Assembly (NCBI GenBank): GCA_017996845.1
Contig: JAGOGF010000067.1
Span: 1 to 12,858, forward strand
Length of the DNA stretch: 12,858 bases
Source: Butyrivibrio sp.
GTDB lineage: Bacteria; Bacillota_A; Clostridia; Lachnospirales; Lachnospiraceae
Direction: 5' to 3'
Shown here: piece after piece, positions 1 through 7,817 of the stretch
Numbering within the stretch: position 1 is the first letter of the stretch
How the letters are laid out: the number at the start of each line of letters is the position of its first letter
Notes under the pieces: model-generated
What the model saw: the letters and a program-made list of their open reading frames with translations, nothing else
The model's database searches: none
What the model was told of the DNA's origin: nothing
Translations under genes and position numbers: made by a program

Positions 1-792
1 GTCCGGCTCTGTTATATGTGAACAGCCTGAAAATCTGCATGCAGGCTCAAAGGGTTCAAACTCAGGATAGTAGTCCCGTAATTGCTGCAATGCAACATCT
101 TTGAGATAAAGGGACGTAAACCCCGGCGTATCCATCATATAGGTAGAATGTTCGCCTTCATTACTGTTTATACAAAAAAGTTCGGAATGCCTGGTGGTAT
201 TCTTTCCTCTGGCAATCTTTTTACTTAGTTCTCCGGTTTCCATGTTTGCCTGCGGATGGAGAAGGTTGATCAATGAAGACTTTCCAACACCGCTTGGTCC
301 TGCAATTACCGTTGTTTTCCCCTGTAAAACATTTTGTACCGCATCGATTCCCCTGTTTTGGGCCACGCTGATAAACAGAACACGGTATCCACACTTCTCA
401 TAAGCATCAGACAATAGCTGCTGCTCTTCCTGTGTTGCTATATCCTGTTTATTAAAACAGATGATAACCGGAAGTTTCTGCTGTCCCATCATAATCAGAA
501 ATCTGTCCAGAAGATTGTAGCTTGGATTGGGACGCACAATTGCAAACAGGATCATTGCCTGATCCACATTCGCAACAGGCGGTCTGATCAAAACATTTTT
601 TCTGGGAATAATTTCTGTAACATTTCCCGTCATCTTGTCCTGATCGATCACGTCAATCTCCACATCGTCCCCCACAAGCGGCTTAATATTCTGATTTCTG
701 AATATTCCCTTTGCACGACATTCGTATACAATTCCCGATGGGGTATCAACATAATAGAACCCGGCAATTCCTTTAATTATTTTTCCCTTCAT
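1..792 (-). CDS. rsgA: RsgA, circularly permuted ribosome small-subunit GTPase (3' end cut by window)
   Basis: RsgA (YloQ/CpgA in Bacillus) is a cytoplasmic GTPase that acts late in 30S subunit maturation. The 264 visible residues show the permuted order of GTPase motifs typical of the family: an N-terminal OB-fold (about 1-65), then G4 NKQD (114-117), the P-loop GPSGVGKS (165-172), TTRH (199-202) and G3 DTPG (221-224). The zinc site has begun: Cys252, Cys257 and His259 fit C-x4-C-x-H-x5-C, so the fourth ligand should be the next codon beyond the left edge. RsgA proteins are usually near 290-300 residues, so only some 30 are missing. The ATG is preceded by AGGGAG at close spacing. It follows prkC by 47 bp, the same order as in B. 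subtilis, where rpe and thiN come next; those would lie outside this window. The identification is very secure. Confidence 0.97.
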   Translation of the reverse strand, partial: MKGKIIKGIAGFYYVDTPSGIVYECRAKGIFRNQNIKPLVGDDVEIDVIDQDKMTGNVTEIIPRKNVLIRPPVANVDQAMILFAIVRPNPSYNLLDRFLIMMGQQKLPVIICFNKQDIATQEEQQLLSDAYEKCGYRVLFISVAQNRGIDAVQNVLQGKTTVIAGPSGVGKSSLINLLHPQANMETGELSKKIARGKNTTRHSELFCINSNEGEHSTYMMDTPGFTSLYLKDVALQQLRDYYPEFEPFEPACRFSGCSHITEPD

Positions 793-839
793 GTACTCCC
801 TTTTTATCCGGATATTTGTTTTGATATGACTGGATAACC

Positions 840-2900
840 TTATTGTGCCTGTGTAAATGTGATTGCTCTTGTAACCGTATGTGTTGCAGTGGTTCCACCT
901 GTTGTCGTCCCGGTTGCAGGATCTGTTACCGTAGGTGTTGTCACAGCATATACCATCTTCAGAACTCCCGTGGGAGACTTGATTCCGGTATAGTTTACCG
1001 TGATCGGGAAAGAAGTGGTACTGGTATTTAACAGCTGTGTCCCGTCTGAAGATACCAGTGCAACCTGCACCGTCGTTCCGCTGACATAAGAACTGTCTTC
1101 TGCAGCGGTTGGTGCTTCAATATTGGCTGAATAGCTGTATGTAACAGATGCCGCAGGTCCCGTACTCAGTTCTAGGCTCACGGTTGAACCCTTTGTGATT
1201 TTTGTTCCAACCGTAGGTGTCTGATTACAGATCAGTCCGTTCAGATTGGCATCTGCATTACTGACTTCGGTTACCGATCCGACTTTTAACCCTGCTTCAA
1301 TCAGTGTAAGCGTTGCGGTCTCTTCATCCATTCCGATCACATTTGGAACCGCAACCTGCTCCTGTGAACTGGCAGATGCAGCACTTCCTGCTGCAGCCGC
1401 GTTTGCTCCCGTACTTACGGTAAGCGTAATCGTATCTGCACTTTGTGCTTTCTGATTTCCTTCCGGTGACTGTGCAACAACTGTATTCTTTGCTTCTAAA
1501 CTTTCACTGTCTTCTTTTTTTTCAACCCTGAATCCTTTGGCTTCCAGATTGGAAACCGCCTCTGCATAGGATTGCCCGATTACAGATGGAACGGTTATGC
1601 CGCTCTGTCCACTGCCTGCCGATGCAGAAACATTTCCGGAAGAAGAACTGCCGCTGTTGCCGAAAACGCCAAATCCTCTCCCTGCCATATAAATAATAAT
1701 CACGCCAACCAAAAGCGCTGCAATAACAGCAATCACTACCGTAACTCTCTCCATCCGTGAGTTTTCGGGAGCATCCTGATAATCATCTTCCTCTTCCTCA
1801 TCATAAGGATCCTCATACCGGTTCTCTTTACGATCCCGTCTGCTCTCTTCCCGCCTGTTGTCCTCGCGTCTGCGCCTTGTATCTTCCTCTGCCTCATCTT
1901 CATCCAGAAAGCGTCGTCTCTCTCTTGATTCTTCACGCGGAATATCCCTGTTCAGGCGCATCTGCTCCGTCTGCGATATCTTGCCGGTCGAACCATGTTT
2001 GATCATCTGCCGTTCGCCCTCAGACGCAATCCGTGTTGCACCATCTTCATCCGGATCAATCAATTGTACAAAATCCTCATCCGGTGTAATAAGCGAACGC
2101 TTCAAATCTGCAATCAGAAGTGCAGCACTCTGATACCTCCGGTCCGGACTTTTCTGACAGCACTTCAAAACGATTTTCTCCACACTGATCGGAAGATCCG
2201 GTACAAATTCCCGCGGAGAAGGAAGCGGTTCCTGAATATGCATAATTGCAATTGCAACCGTTGTATCTCCATTAAACGGGACACGCCCTGTCAACATCTC
2301 AAATAAAGTCACCCCAAGAGAATAGATATCACTCTTGGCATCGCTGTAACCGCCACGCGCCTGCTCCGGAGAAGTATAATGAACCGATCCCATAACATTG
2401 GACGTGATGGTATTGCTGGACGCTGCTTTAGCAATACCAAAATCTGTCATTTTTACCTTGCCGTCTTTTGATATGATAATATTCTGCGGTTTGATATCTC
2501 TGTGAATAATATGGTTATTGTGTGCGGCTTCCAATCCCATTGCTACCTGTATGGCGATACTGACCGCTTCTTTTACCGTCAGACGGGATTTCTTTTCAAT
2601 ATATTTTTTAAGAGTAATACCGTCTACCAGTTCCATGACGATATAATAAATTCCCTTTTCATTTCCGACATCATACACGTTTACAATGTTCGGGTGCATC
2701 AGTCCTGCTGCAGACTGGGCTTCAGAGCGGAATTTGGACACAAAATTATCATTCTCACTGAATTCCTGCTTCAGAACCTTCATTGCTACGGGTCTGTTCA
2801 ATTTACGATCAAGTGCTCTATATACGTCAGCTGTTCCGCCTGTCCCGATTTTTTCCTGGATCTCATAGCGGTCTCCGATGATCATTCCAATCTTAATCAT
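840..2900 (-). CDS. prkC: PrkC/Stk-type membrane Ser/Thr protein kinase with PASTA domains
   Basis: This is a eukaryotic-like Ser/Thr kinase that senses muropeptides or lipid II through extracellular PASTA domains and phosphorylates cell-wall, division and translation proteins. The kinase domain (about 11-270) has the glycine loop IGTGGTADV (18-26), Lys41, HRDIKPQN (133-140, catalytic Asp135), DFG (153-155) and an activation loop rich in Ser/Thr (161-176) before SPEQ. Residues 318-385 are a juxtamembrane stretch with about 70% charged residues. One membrane helix follows (about 385-405), then a Ser/Gly linker, PASTA 1 (about 435-498), an Ala/Ser linker and PASTA 2 (about 515-581). The last 100 residues (585-686) look beta-rich and Thr-rich and are not a clear PASTA repeat. 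The length of 686 residues is normal for the family. The start ATG touches the prpC stop codon, and its GGAGG (2906-2910) lies inside the last prpC codons with 5-nt spacing. This argues for translational coupling of kinase and phosphatase. Confidence 0.97.
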   Translation of the reverse strand: MIKIGMIIGDRYEIQEKIGTGGTADVYRALDRKLNRPVAMKVLKQEFSENDNFVSKFRSEAQSAAGLMHPNIVNVYDVGNEKGIYYIVMELVDGITLKKYIEKKSRLTVKEAVSIAIQVAMGLEAAHNNHIIHRDIKPQNIIISKDGKVKMTDFGIAKAASSNTITSNVMGSVHYTSPEQARGGYSDAKSDIYSLGVTLFEMLTGRVPFNGDTTVAIAIMHIQEPLPSPREFVPDLPISVEKIVLKCCQKSPDRRYQSAALLIADLKRSLITPDEDFVQLIDPDEDGATRIASEGERQMIKHGSTGKISQTEQMRLNRDIPREESRERRRFLDEDEAEEDTRRRREDNRREESRRDRKENRYEDPYDEEEEDDYQDAPENSRMERVTVVIAVIAALLVGVIIIYMAGRGFGVFGNSGSSSSGNVSASAGSGQSGITVPSVIGQSYAEAVSNLEAKGFRVEKKEDSESLEAKNTVVAQSPEGNQKAQSADTITLTVSTGANAAAAGSAASASSQEQVAVPNVIGMDEETATLTLIEAGLKVGSVTEVSNADANLNGLICNQTPTVGTKITKGSTVSLELSTGPAASVTYSYSANIEAPTAAEDSSYVSGTTVQVALVSSDGTQLLNTSTTSFPITVNYTGIKSPTGVLKMVYAVTTPTVTDPATGTTTGGTTATHTVTRAITFTQAQ

Positions 2901-3653
2901 TTATTCCTCCGTCAGACTTGTACTGTCAGCAAATGGTTCAATAAGTATAACTGCAATGTTATCCTTACCTCCATGGTTGTTGGCTGCTTCGACAAGCTTT
3001 TGTGCCTTCTCGATGATATCTCTCTGCCCGCATATGATCATTCGGATTTCTTCATCCTCCAGCATATTGGTCAGGCCATCGGAACACATCAGTACGATGT
3101 CGCCGGGTTTGAGTTCCACCTGAAAGAAATCAATATCAATCTGCTCGGTCGCACCAATTGCTCTGGTAATAATATTCTTATCCAGATGCATCCTTGCAGT
3201 TTCTCTGTCAATTCCGCCCATGCGAACCATTTCCTCAACAAGAGAATGATCTCTTGTGATCTGGGTGATTCTATCATTAATTACATAGAGTCTGCTGTCC
3301 CCAACATTCGCAACCTGAAGATATCGTCCGATCAGTGTTGCCGCTACAACGGTTGTCCCCATCCCAAACAATTTGGGATTCTCCGCTGCCTTATCTCGCA
3401 GTTGCCGGTTGGCCGACTGAATGGCATTCTCCAGAATTTTGACCGGACTTTGCTCAAATGACCCCCGAATCTCCTCCACCATTGTATCAACGGTAAATCT
3501 TGACGCATAATCACCTGCATTATGCCCGCCCATTCCGTCTGCAACAATGAATACATTTGACAGATTGCCAATTCTTTCTTCCGATGAAAAAATATAATCC
3601 TGATTCAGTTCTCTTTGCTTTCCAATGTCAGTAACAGAAAATGTCTTTAACAA
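2901..3653 (-). CDS. prpC: PrpC/Stp, PP2C-family protein phosphatase partner of PrkC
   Basis: This is a metal-dependent (Mn/Mg) Ser/Thr phosphatase of the PPM/PP2C family that reverses PrkC phosphorylation. I place the start at a TTG codon (3651-3653) because GGAGG sits 5 nt upstream (3659-3663) and the resulting N-terminus, LKTFSVTDIG, matches where family members begin. The frame stays open 16 codons further upstream to another TTG (3701) overlapping the rlmN stop, but that extension lacks family-like sequence. From the TTG at 3653 the protein has 250 residues. Metal-site motifs are RELNQD (Asp19), VADGMGGHNAG (Asp39, Gly40), ANVGDSRLY, CSDGLTNML (Asp192) and GGKDNIAV (Asp231). The gene lies between rlmN (44-bp gap) and prkC (no gap), the arrangement found across Firmicutes. 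Confidence 0.95.
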   Translation of the reverse strand: MLKTFSVTDIGKQRELNQDYIFSSEERIGNLSNVFIVADGMGGHNAGDYASRFTVDTMVEEIRGSFEQSPVKILENAIQSANRQLRDKAAENPKLFGMGTTVVAATLIGRYLQVANVGDSRLYVINDRITQITRDHSLVEEMVRMGGIDRETARMHLDKNIITRAIGATEQIDIDFFQVELKPGDIVLMCSDGLTNMLEDEEIRMIICGQRDIIEKAQKLVEAANNHGGKDNIAVILIEPFADSTSLTEE

Positions 3654-3697
3654 AAAAGCCTCCGATTTATTAACACACAAAAAAAGTGAGACAGGAC

Positions 3698-4744
3698 TCA
3701 ATTGCCGTTCTGTTCATGAAGATGTCTGCGCCGCAATTGGCCACAGGCTCCGTCAATGTCCCTGCCCATTTCCCTTCTTATAGTAACATTTATTTTGCTT
3801 TTTTCAAGTTTATTTTTGAATGCAACAACCTCAGAATGCCCAGTTTCCACATAACTTCGCTCTTTAATCGGATTGACCGGAATCAGATTGACAACACAGT
3901 TGAGTCCCTGCAGCAGATGTGATAATTCCGTTGCATCAGCCTGTGTATCATTGATCCCTCCCACAAGAGCATACTCAAATGTAAGCTGTCTTCCTGTCTG
4001 TGCAAAATAATACCGGCAGGCATCCATCACTTCCGACAGACTGTATTCCATGGCAATCGGCATCAGTTGCTTTCTCTTGTCATCCGTGGATGCATGCAGT
4101 GAAAGTGCCAGATTAATCTGAAGATGTTCCTCTGCCAGCTGCCTGATCCTTGGAACAATCCCGCACGTACTGACTGTCAGATTGCGCTGCCCCAGATTCA
4201 TCCCGTTTGCATCGGTTAACAGCTTTATAAAGCGAAGCAGATTATCATAATTATCCAATGGTTCTCCGCTTCCCATTACTACTACACGGGATATTTTCTC
4301 ACCCATGATTCTGCTCATAGAATAAATCTGATCCAGCATCTCCGAAGGCAGAAGATCCCGTTCCAGTCCGTCCAGCGTTGACGCACAGAATTTGCATCCC
4401 ATGCGACACCCTACCTGTGAGGAAATACAGACACTTACTCCAAAACGGTATTTCATCCAGACACTTTCAATTACATTTCCATCCGGAAGTCCGAACAAAA
4501 ATTTTCTGGTTCCATCCAGTGCAGATTCCTGTACCCTGACCTGTTTTAAAGATACATAGTTAAATCTTTCTCTGCATTTTTCCCTCAGTGCTCTGGGAAT
4601 ATTACTCATTTCATCATAACTTGCCGCCATTTTAACATGCATCCATTCATATAACTGTTTCGCACGAAAAGCCGGTTCACCCATATCTGCAAGTTCTATG
4701 GAAAGTTCTTCCTGCGTGAGCGATTTAATATCTTTTTCAAACAT
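3698..4744 (-). CDS. rlmN: RlmN, radical-SAM rRNA/tRNA adenine-C2 methyltransferase
   Basis: RlmN methylates carbon 2 of A2503 in 23S rRNA and of A37 in some tRNAs by a radical SAM, ping-pong mechanism. The 348-residue protein carries the cluster motif C113-x3-C117-x2-C120 for the 4Fe-4S centre. Cys106, seven residues before it, and Cys334 in GACGQL correspond to the two conserved cysteines needed for methyl transfer (118 and 355 in the E. coli enzyme). GSGEPLDN (158-165) is the SAM-binding motif. The frame is open 66 codons further upstream, but I choose the ATG at 4744. It has AGGAGGG (4753-4759) 8 nt upstream, and its N-terminus (MFEKDIKSLTQEEL) resembles family starts, while the extension is an out-of-frame shadow of rsmB. 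The gene overlaps the rsmB stop by 8 bp, so translation is likely coupled. RlmN rather than Cfr is favoured by the housekeeping operon context. Confidence 0.96.
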   Translation of the reverse strand: MFEKDIKSLTQEELSIELADMGEPAFRAKQLYEWMHVKMAASYDEMSNIPRALREKCRERFNYVSLKQVRVQESALDGTRKFLFGLPDGNVIESVWMKYRFGVSVCISSQVGCRMGCKFCASTLDGLERDLLPSEMLDQIYSMSRIMGEKISRVVVMGSGEPLDNYDNLLRFIKLLTDANGMNLGQRNLTVSTCGIVPRIRQLAEEHLQINLALSLHASTDDKRKQLMPIAMEYSLSEVMDACRYYFAQTGRQLTFEYALVGGINDTQADATELSHLLQGLNCVVNLIPVNPIKERSYVETGHSEVVAFKNKLEKSKINVTIRREMGRDIDGACGQLRRRHLHEQNGN

Positions 4745-6125
4745 TTTTTTCGCCCTCCTGCTTTCTTCTGAGCTTTGCAAAAAAGAATCCATCCGTACCA
4801 TATTGCCCAGGCAATAATTGCAGATAGCCTTCTTTGACAGAGGGTTCCGCCAACAGCTGTTCCGGAAGCATTTGTGCCATGGATACCGGTTCAAAGGGAA
4901 AATGCTCACAAATCCATCGTACCATCTGTTCATTCTCTGCACGATGAATGGTGCAGGTACTGTACATCAGAATTCCTCCCGGTCTGACATAATTCCATAC
5001 CGCCTGCATGATCTTCTTTTGCAGTTCCGTTATCGAATTCAGCATTTCTGAAGTCACACCATATTTTATATCGCTCTTTCGTCCGATAATACCAAGTCCG
5101 GAGCAGGGAAGATCACAATACAAAACATCTGCCGAATTTTCCAGTAACGGATCCCAAACGGTAGCATCCTGTACCTGCACGACAATATTTTCCATATGCA
5201 TGCGCGCTGCATTTTCCAGAATCAGACTGCATTTTGCTTCGGATACATCTCTTGCAATTACATTTCCAGTTCCGGCCAGCTTCGCCGCTGCATGAAGCGC
5301 CTTTCCGCCAGGTGCACTGCAGACATCTATTACCCGGTCACCTTTTTGTATCCCCGCTGCCTGTGTTACCAGCATGGAACTCAGATCCTGTACCATCCAC
5401 ATCGCTTCATCATATCCTGGCAGATATTGAATATTATCAGTATGTGCAAGTTCATATGCATAGGGCAAAAGACTGCTTTTTCTGATTCCGAAATTTTCTC
5501 CGCCTTCTCTTTTCATCCGGTCCGCCAGTGCGGTCATTTCCTCCTCTGAAAAGCGCTCGTCCATCCTTATGATTACCGGACGGATTTCCAGAAAAGCTTT
5601 CAACATTTTTTCTGTCTGCTCAAATCCATAAGTTTTCATCCACATCCGGCAGAACATTTCCGGCATGGAATATCGGACTGACAAATATAGTACGCCCTGA
5701 TCCGTCTCACTTTTTTCCGGATAGGATATTTTATCTTTATTTCTGGCAATATTACGCAGCACGCCATTAACAAAACCTTTGAGTGCCTGGAATTTTCTTT
5801 TATCTGCAAGTTTGACCGCTTCATTAATAGCAGCAGAATCCGGAATACCATCCATATAAAGAATCTGATAAGTACTCATACGCAGAAGGCTGCGGATAAG
5901 GGGTTTCATTTTATGTACCGGCGTATTGGAAAAAGAATCCAGAACATAGTCCAGTGTAATACGCCTTTCCGTTACCCCATCGACGATCCGCTTAATCATT
6001 CCCTTCTGCTGCACATCCAGATAATCATACTGATTCAGAACGTCCCGAACGAGACTGTGCCGATATGCTTTACCACGATCCATTTCCATCAGGATATTTA
6101 AAATTATTTCACGTTCATTTACCAT
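4737..6125 (-). CDS. rsmB: RsmB, 16S rRNA m5C967 methyltransferase
   Basis: RsmB (Fmu/Sun, YloM in Bacillus) makes 5-methylcytosine at position 967 of 16S rRNA using SAM. The protein is 462 residues. The N-terminal part (about 1-130) is the NusB-like RNA-binding domain, ending in the characteristic FVNGVLRNI (118-126). The C-terminal Rossmann methyltransferase has the SAM motif DVCSAPGGKA (267-276), motif IV DLPCSG (338-343, Cys341) and motif VI STC (389-391, Cys391). These two cysteines are the pair that m5C RNA methyltransferases use for attack and release. Motif IV here reads DLPC where DAPC is more usual, a mild substitution. The start MVNEREIIL fits the family. The Shine-Dalgarno is poor: GGAGA lies about 14 nt upstream, so translation may depend on ribosomes finishing the upstream peptidase gene, whose stop is 5 nt away. 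Confidence 0.96.
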   Translation of the reverse strand: MVNEREIILNILMEMDRGKAYRHSLVRDVLNQYDYLDVQQKGMIKRIVDGVTERRITLDYVLDSFSNTPVHKMKPLIRSLLRMSTYQILYMDGIPDSAAINEAVKLADKRKFQALKGFVNGVLRNIARNKDKISYPEKSETDQGVLYLSVRYSMPEMFCRMWMKTYGFEQTEKMLKAFLEIRPVIIRMDERFSEEEMTALADRMKREGGENFGIRKSSLLPYAYELAHTDNIQYLPGYDEAMWMVQDLSSMLVTQAAGIQKGDRVIDVCSAPGGKALHAAAKLAGTGNVIARDVSEAKCSLILENAARMHMENIVVQVQDATVWDPLLENSADVLYCDLPCSGLGIIGRKSDIKYGVTSEMLNSITELQKKIMQAVWNYVRPGGILMYSTCTIHRAENEQMVRWICEHFPFEPVSMAQMLPEQLLAEPSVKEGYLQLLPGQYGTDGFFFAKLRRKQEGEKNV

Positions 6126-6130
6126 TTTGC

Positions 6131-6829
6131 TCAGTCGTCTCTCCGCCTGCCCAGCATAATGAGTCTCAGCAGCTGTAAAACTGCAGAAGCAGCAGCCGCA
6201 ACATAGGTCATCGCTGCAGCGCCAAGAACCTTTCTGGAAGATTCCACTTCATCCGTTCCCAGAATTCCGTATTCTTCAAGCATAACCAGTGCTCTGTGCG
6301 ATGCATTGAATTCAACCGGCAAGGTAACAATCTGAAACAAAACTGCAAGTGCAAAAATCCAGATTCCAATTGCAATAAAGGAACTGCTGAGTCCGAAAAT
6401 GAGACCAATGATCACAAGCGGCAATCCGATCTGTGAACCGAGATTTGCCGCCGGAACAAGTGCTGTTCTGATTTTCAGGGGCATATATCCGCTTTCATGC
6501 TGCATGACATGTCCGCACTCATGTGCTGCAACGCCAAGTGCCGCAACCGACGTCGACCCATATACCGCATCTGACAGATTTACGGTCTGTGTCCGCGGAT
6601 CATAATGATCGGTCAGATTGCCGCTTACATGTTCAACCCTGACATCCCGAACCCCGTTTCGATCCAGTATTCTCTGCGCAACTTCCGCTCCTGTCATTCC
6701 GGATGCACTGCGTATGTGCGAATACTTATTATAAACGCTGTTTACGCGATAGCTTGCCCACATGCATAACATGGCACCAATCAGTACCAGAACATAAGTA
6801 TAATCAAACCCGTAATAATATCCGTACAT
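6131..6829 (-). CDS. YugP-like membrane zinc metallopeptidase (Zn_peptidase_2)
   Basis: This 232-residue integral membrane protein carries a gluzincin-like HECGH motif (103-107), preceded by hydrophobic small residues (VAALGVAA). It also has EFNASHRA (173-180) after a membrane hairpin, where Glu173 may be the third zinc ligand. Predicted membrane segments are about 10-26, 128-147, 150-170 and 203-226, placing the HECGH helix next to the first membrane segment. This layout matches the YugP family (PF04298), whose substrate and role are, to my knowledge, undefined. The N-terminus is Tyr-rich (MYGYYYGFDYTY) and the C-terminus ends in basic residues, GRRR, followed by DD. GAGG lies 4 nt before the ATG. 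It sits between fmt (50-bp gap) and rsmB (5-bp gap), a position with no counterpart in the B. subtilis operon. A role in membrane-protein or signal-peptide proteolysis is possible but unproven. Family assignment is secure; function is open. Confidence 0.9.
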   Translation of the reverse strand: MYGYYYGFDYTYVLVLIGAMLCMWASYRVNSVYNKYSHIRSASGMTGAEVAQRILDRNGVRDVRVEHVSGNLTDHYDPRTQTVNLSDAVYGSTSVAALGVAAHECGHVMQHESGYMPLKIRTALVPAANLGSQIGLPLVIIGLIFGLSSSFIAIGIWIFALAVLFQIVTLPVEFNASHRALVMLEEYGILGTDEVESSRKVLGAAAMTYVAAAASAVLQLLRLIMLGRRRDD

Positions 6830-6879
6830 TCTTCCTCATTCCTGCGCATATGACCAGCGCATGGCAATCCGCTCAACAG

Positions 6880-7812
6880 TTATGTATCAAATTTCTGGCC
6901 AGATACCAGCTGATTCCCTCTTAAGAATTCTGAAATACACATTCTGCGTTTTCCTTCCAGCTGTACCTCCTGCAAATACAGCTGTCCCTTTCCGGTATAT
7001 ACCGAAAGAGAATCTGCCGTAACCTCGGCAACACTTCCGGGTTCGCCGTTTTTTGCAGAATCTGCCGCCTCCGCTTTCCAGATTTTCAGAATCTTACCAT
7101 TGAGTCTGGTATAGGCACTTGGCCACGGACTCATGGCATGAATCAGTCTGACTAAGCCCTGCGCACTCACCTTCCATTGAATATGTCCCATTTCCTTGGA
7201 AACCTTTGAAGTCGATGAGCTAAGGCTGTTATCCTGTCTGACCGGTACAATTGTTCCCGACTCGATCAGGGGAAGTGCCTTTACTATCAATTCTGCTCCC
7301 AGAGAACTCATTTTTTCAAACAACGTTCCCGCGGTATCCTCATCTGTAATTTCCAGTTTTTCCTGTAGCAGAATGTCTCCCGTATCACATCCGACATCCA
7401 TTTGCATAATTGTGATCCCGGTTTGCGTTCTGCCATCCAGAAGTACCTGTTGAATGGGTGCTGCGCCTCTGTACTGTGGTAAAAGAGACGCATGAATATT
7501 CACGCATCCAAATGGGGGAATGTCCAATACTTCCTGAGACAGCATCTGCCCGAATGCCGCCACAATATAAATATCCGCCTGTAAAGTTTTCAGATATGCC
7601 ACTGATTCTGCCGCCTTGATTTTCTGCGGCTGATAAACCGGTAACCCATGCCGCTGCGCACATTCTTTTACCGGTGATATGGTCAATTCCTTGTTTCTTC
7701 CCTTTGGTCTGTCCGGCTGAGTCACAACTGTTATAATCTCATGTCCTGCCGCGATCAGTGCTTCCAGCGCACCAACAGAAAAATCCGGTGTACCCATATA
7801 TACTATCTTCAT
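6880..7812 (-). CDS. fmt: Fmt, methionyl-tRNA(fMet) formyltransferase
   Basis: Fmt transfers a formyl group from 10-formyl-tetrahydrofolate to Met-tRNA(fMet), providing the initiator for bacterial translation. The 310-residue length is normal. The N-terminal formyltransferase domain starts with the typical MKIVYMGTPDFSV and has the folate/catalytic signature from VNIHASLLPQYRGAAPI. Catalytic residues Asn105, His107 and Asp143 (DVGCDTGDIL) align with the E. coli triad 106/108/144. The C-terminal OB-like tRNA-binding domain follows (about 205-300), including IHAMSPWPSAYT. The start ATG lies 5 bp after the def stop, with AGGAAGAG embedded in the last def codons, so Fmt and Def are probably translated together. 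This is the standard def-fmt pair, coupling formylation to deformylation. Confidence 0.97.
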   Translation of the reverse strand: MKIVYMGTPDFSVGALEALIAAGHEIITVVTQPDRPKGRNKELTISPVKECAQRHGLPVYQPQKIKAAESVAYLKTLQADIYIVAAFGQMLSQEVLDIPPFGCVNIHASLLPQYRGAAPIQQVLLDGRTQTGITIMQMDVGCDTGDILLQEKLEITDEDTAGTLFEKMSSLGAELIVKALPLIESGTIVPVRQDNSLSSSTSKVSKEMGHIQWKVSAQGLVRLIHAMSPWPSAYTRLNGKILKIWKAEAADSAKNGEPGSVAEVTADSLSVYTGKGQLYLQEVQLEGKRRMCISEFLRGNQLVSGQKFDT

Positions 7813-7817
7813 ATTGC

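Noticed and set aside
2502..3461. 319-codon open frame on the plus strand, opposite prkC and prpC
   Set aside because: It is antisense to two unmistakable conserved genes, has no domain-like sequence, is unusually rich in Cys, His, Phe and Ile for a protein, and lacks a convincing ribosome site. It is a reverse-frame shadow.
3679..3700. Possible terminator between rlmN and prpC: TGAG/CTCA hairpin followed by seven Ts on the minus strand
   Set aside because: The stem is only 4 bp with a 6-nt loop, too weak for a standard intrinsic terminator, and it would cut a conserved operon.
4745..4942. 66-codon upstream extension of rlmN
   Set aside because: It lies wholly inside rsmB in another frame, has no family resemblance, and the internal ATG at 4744 has a strong AGGAGGG site.
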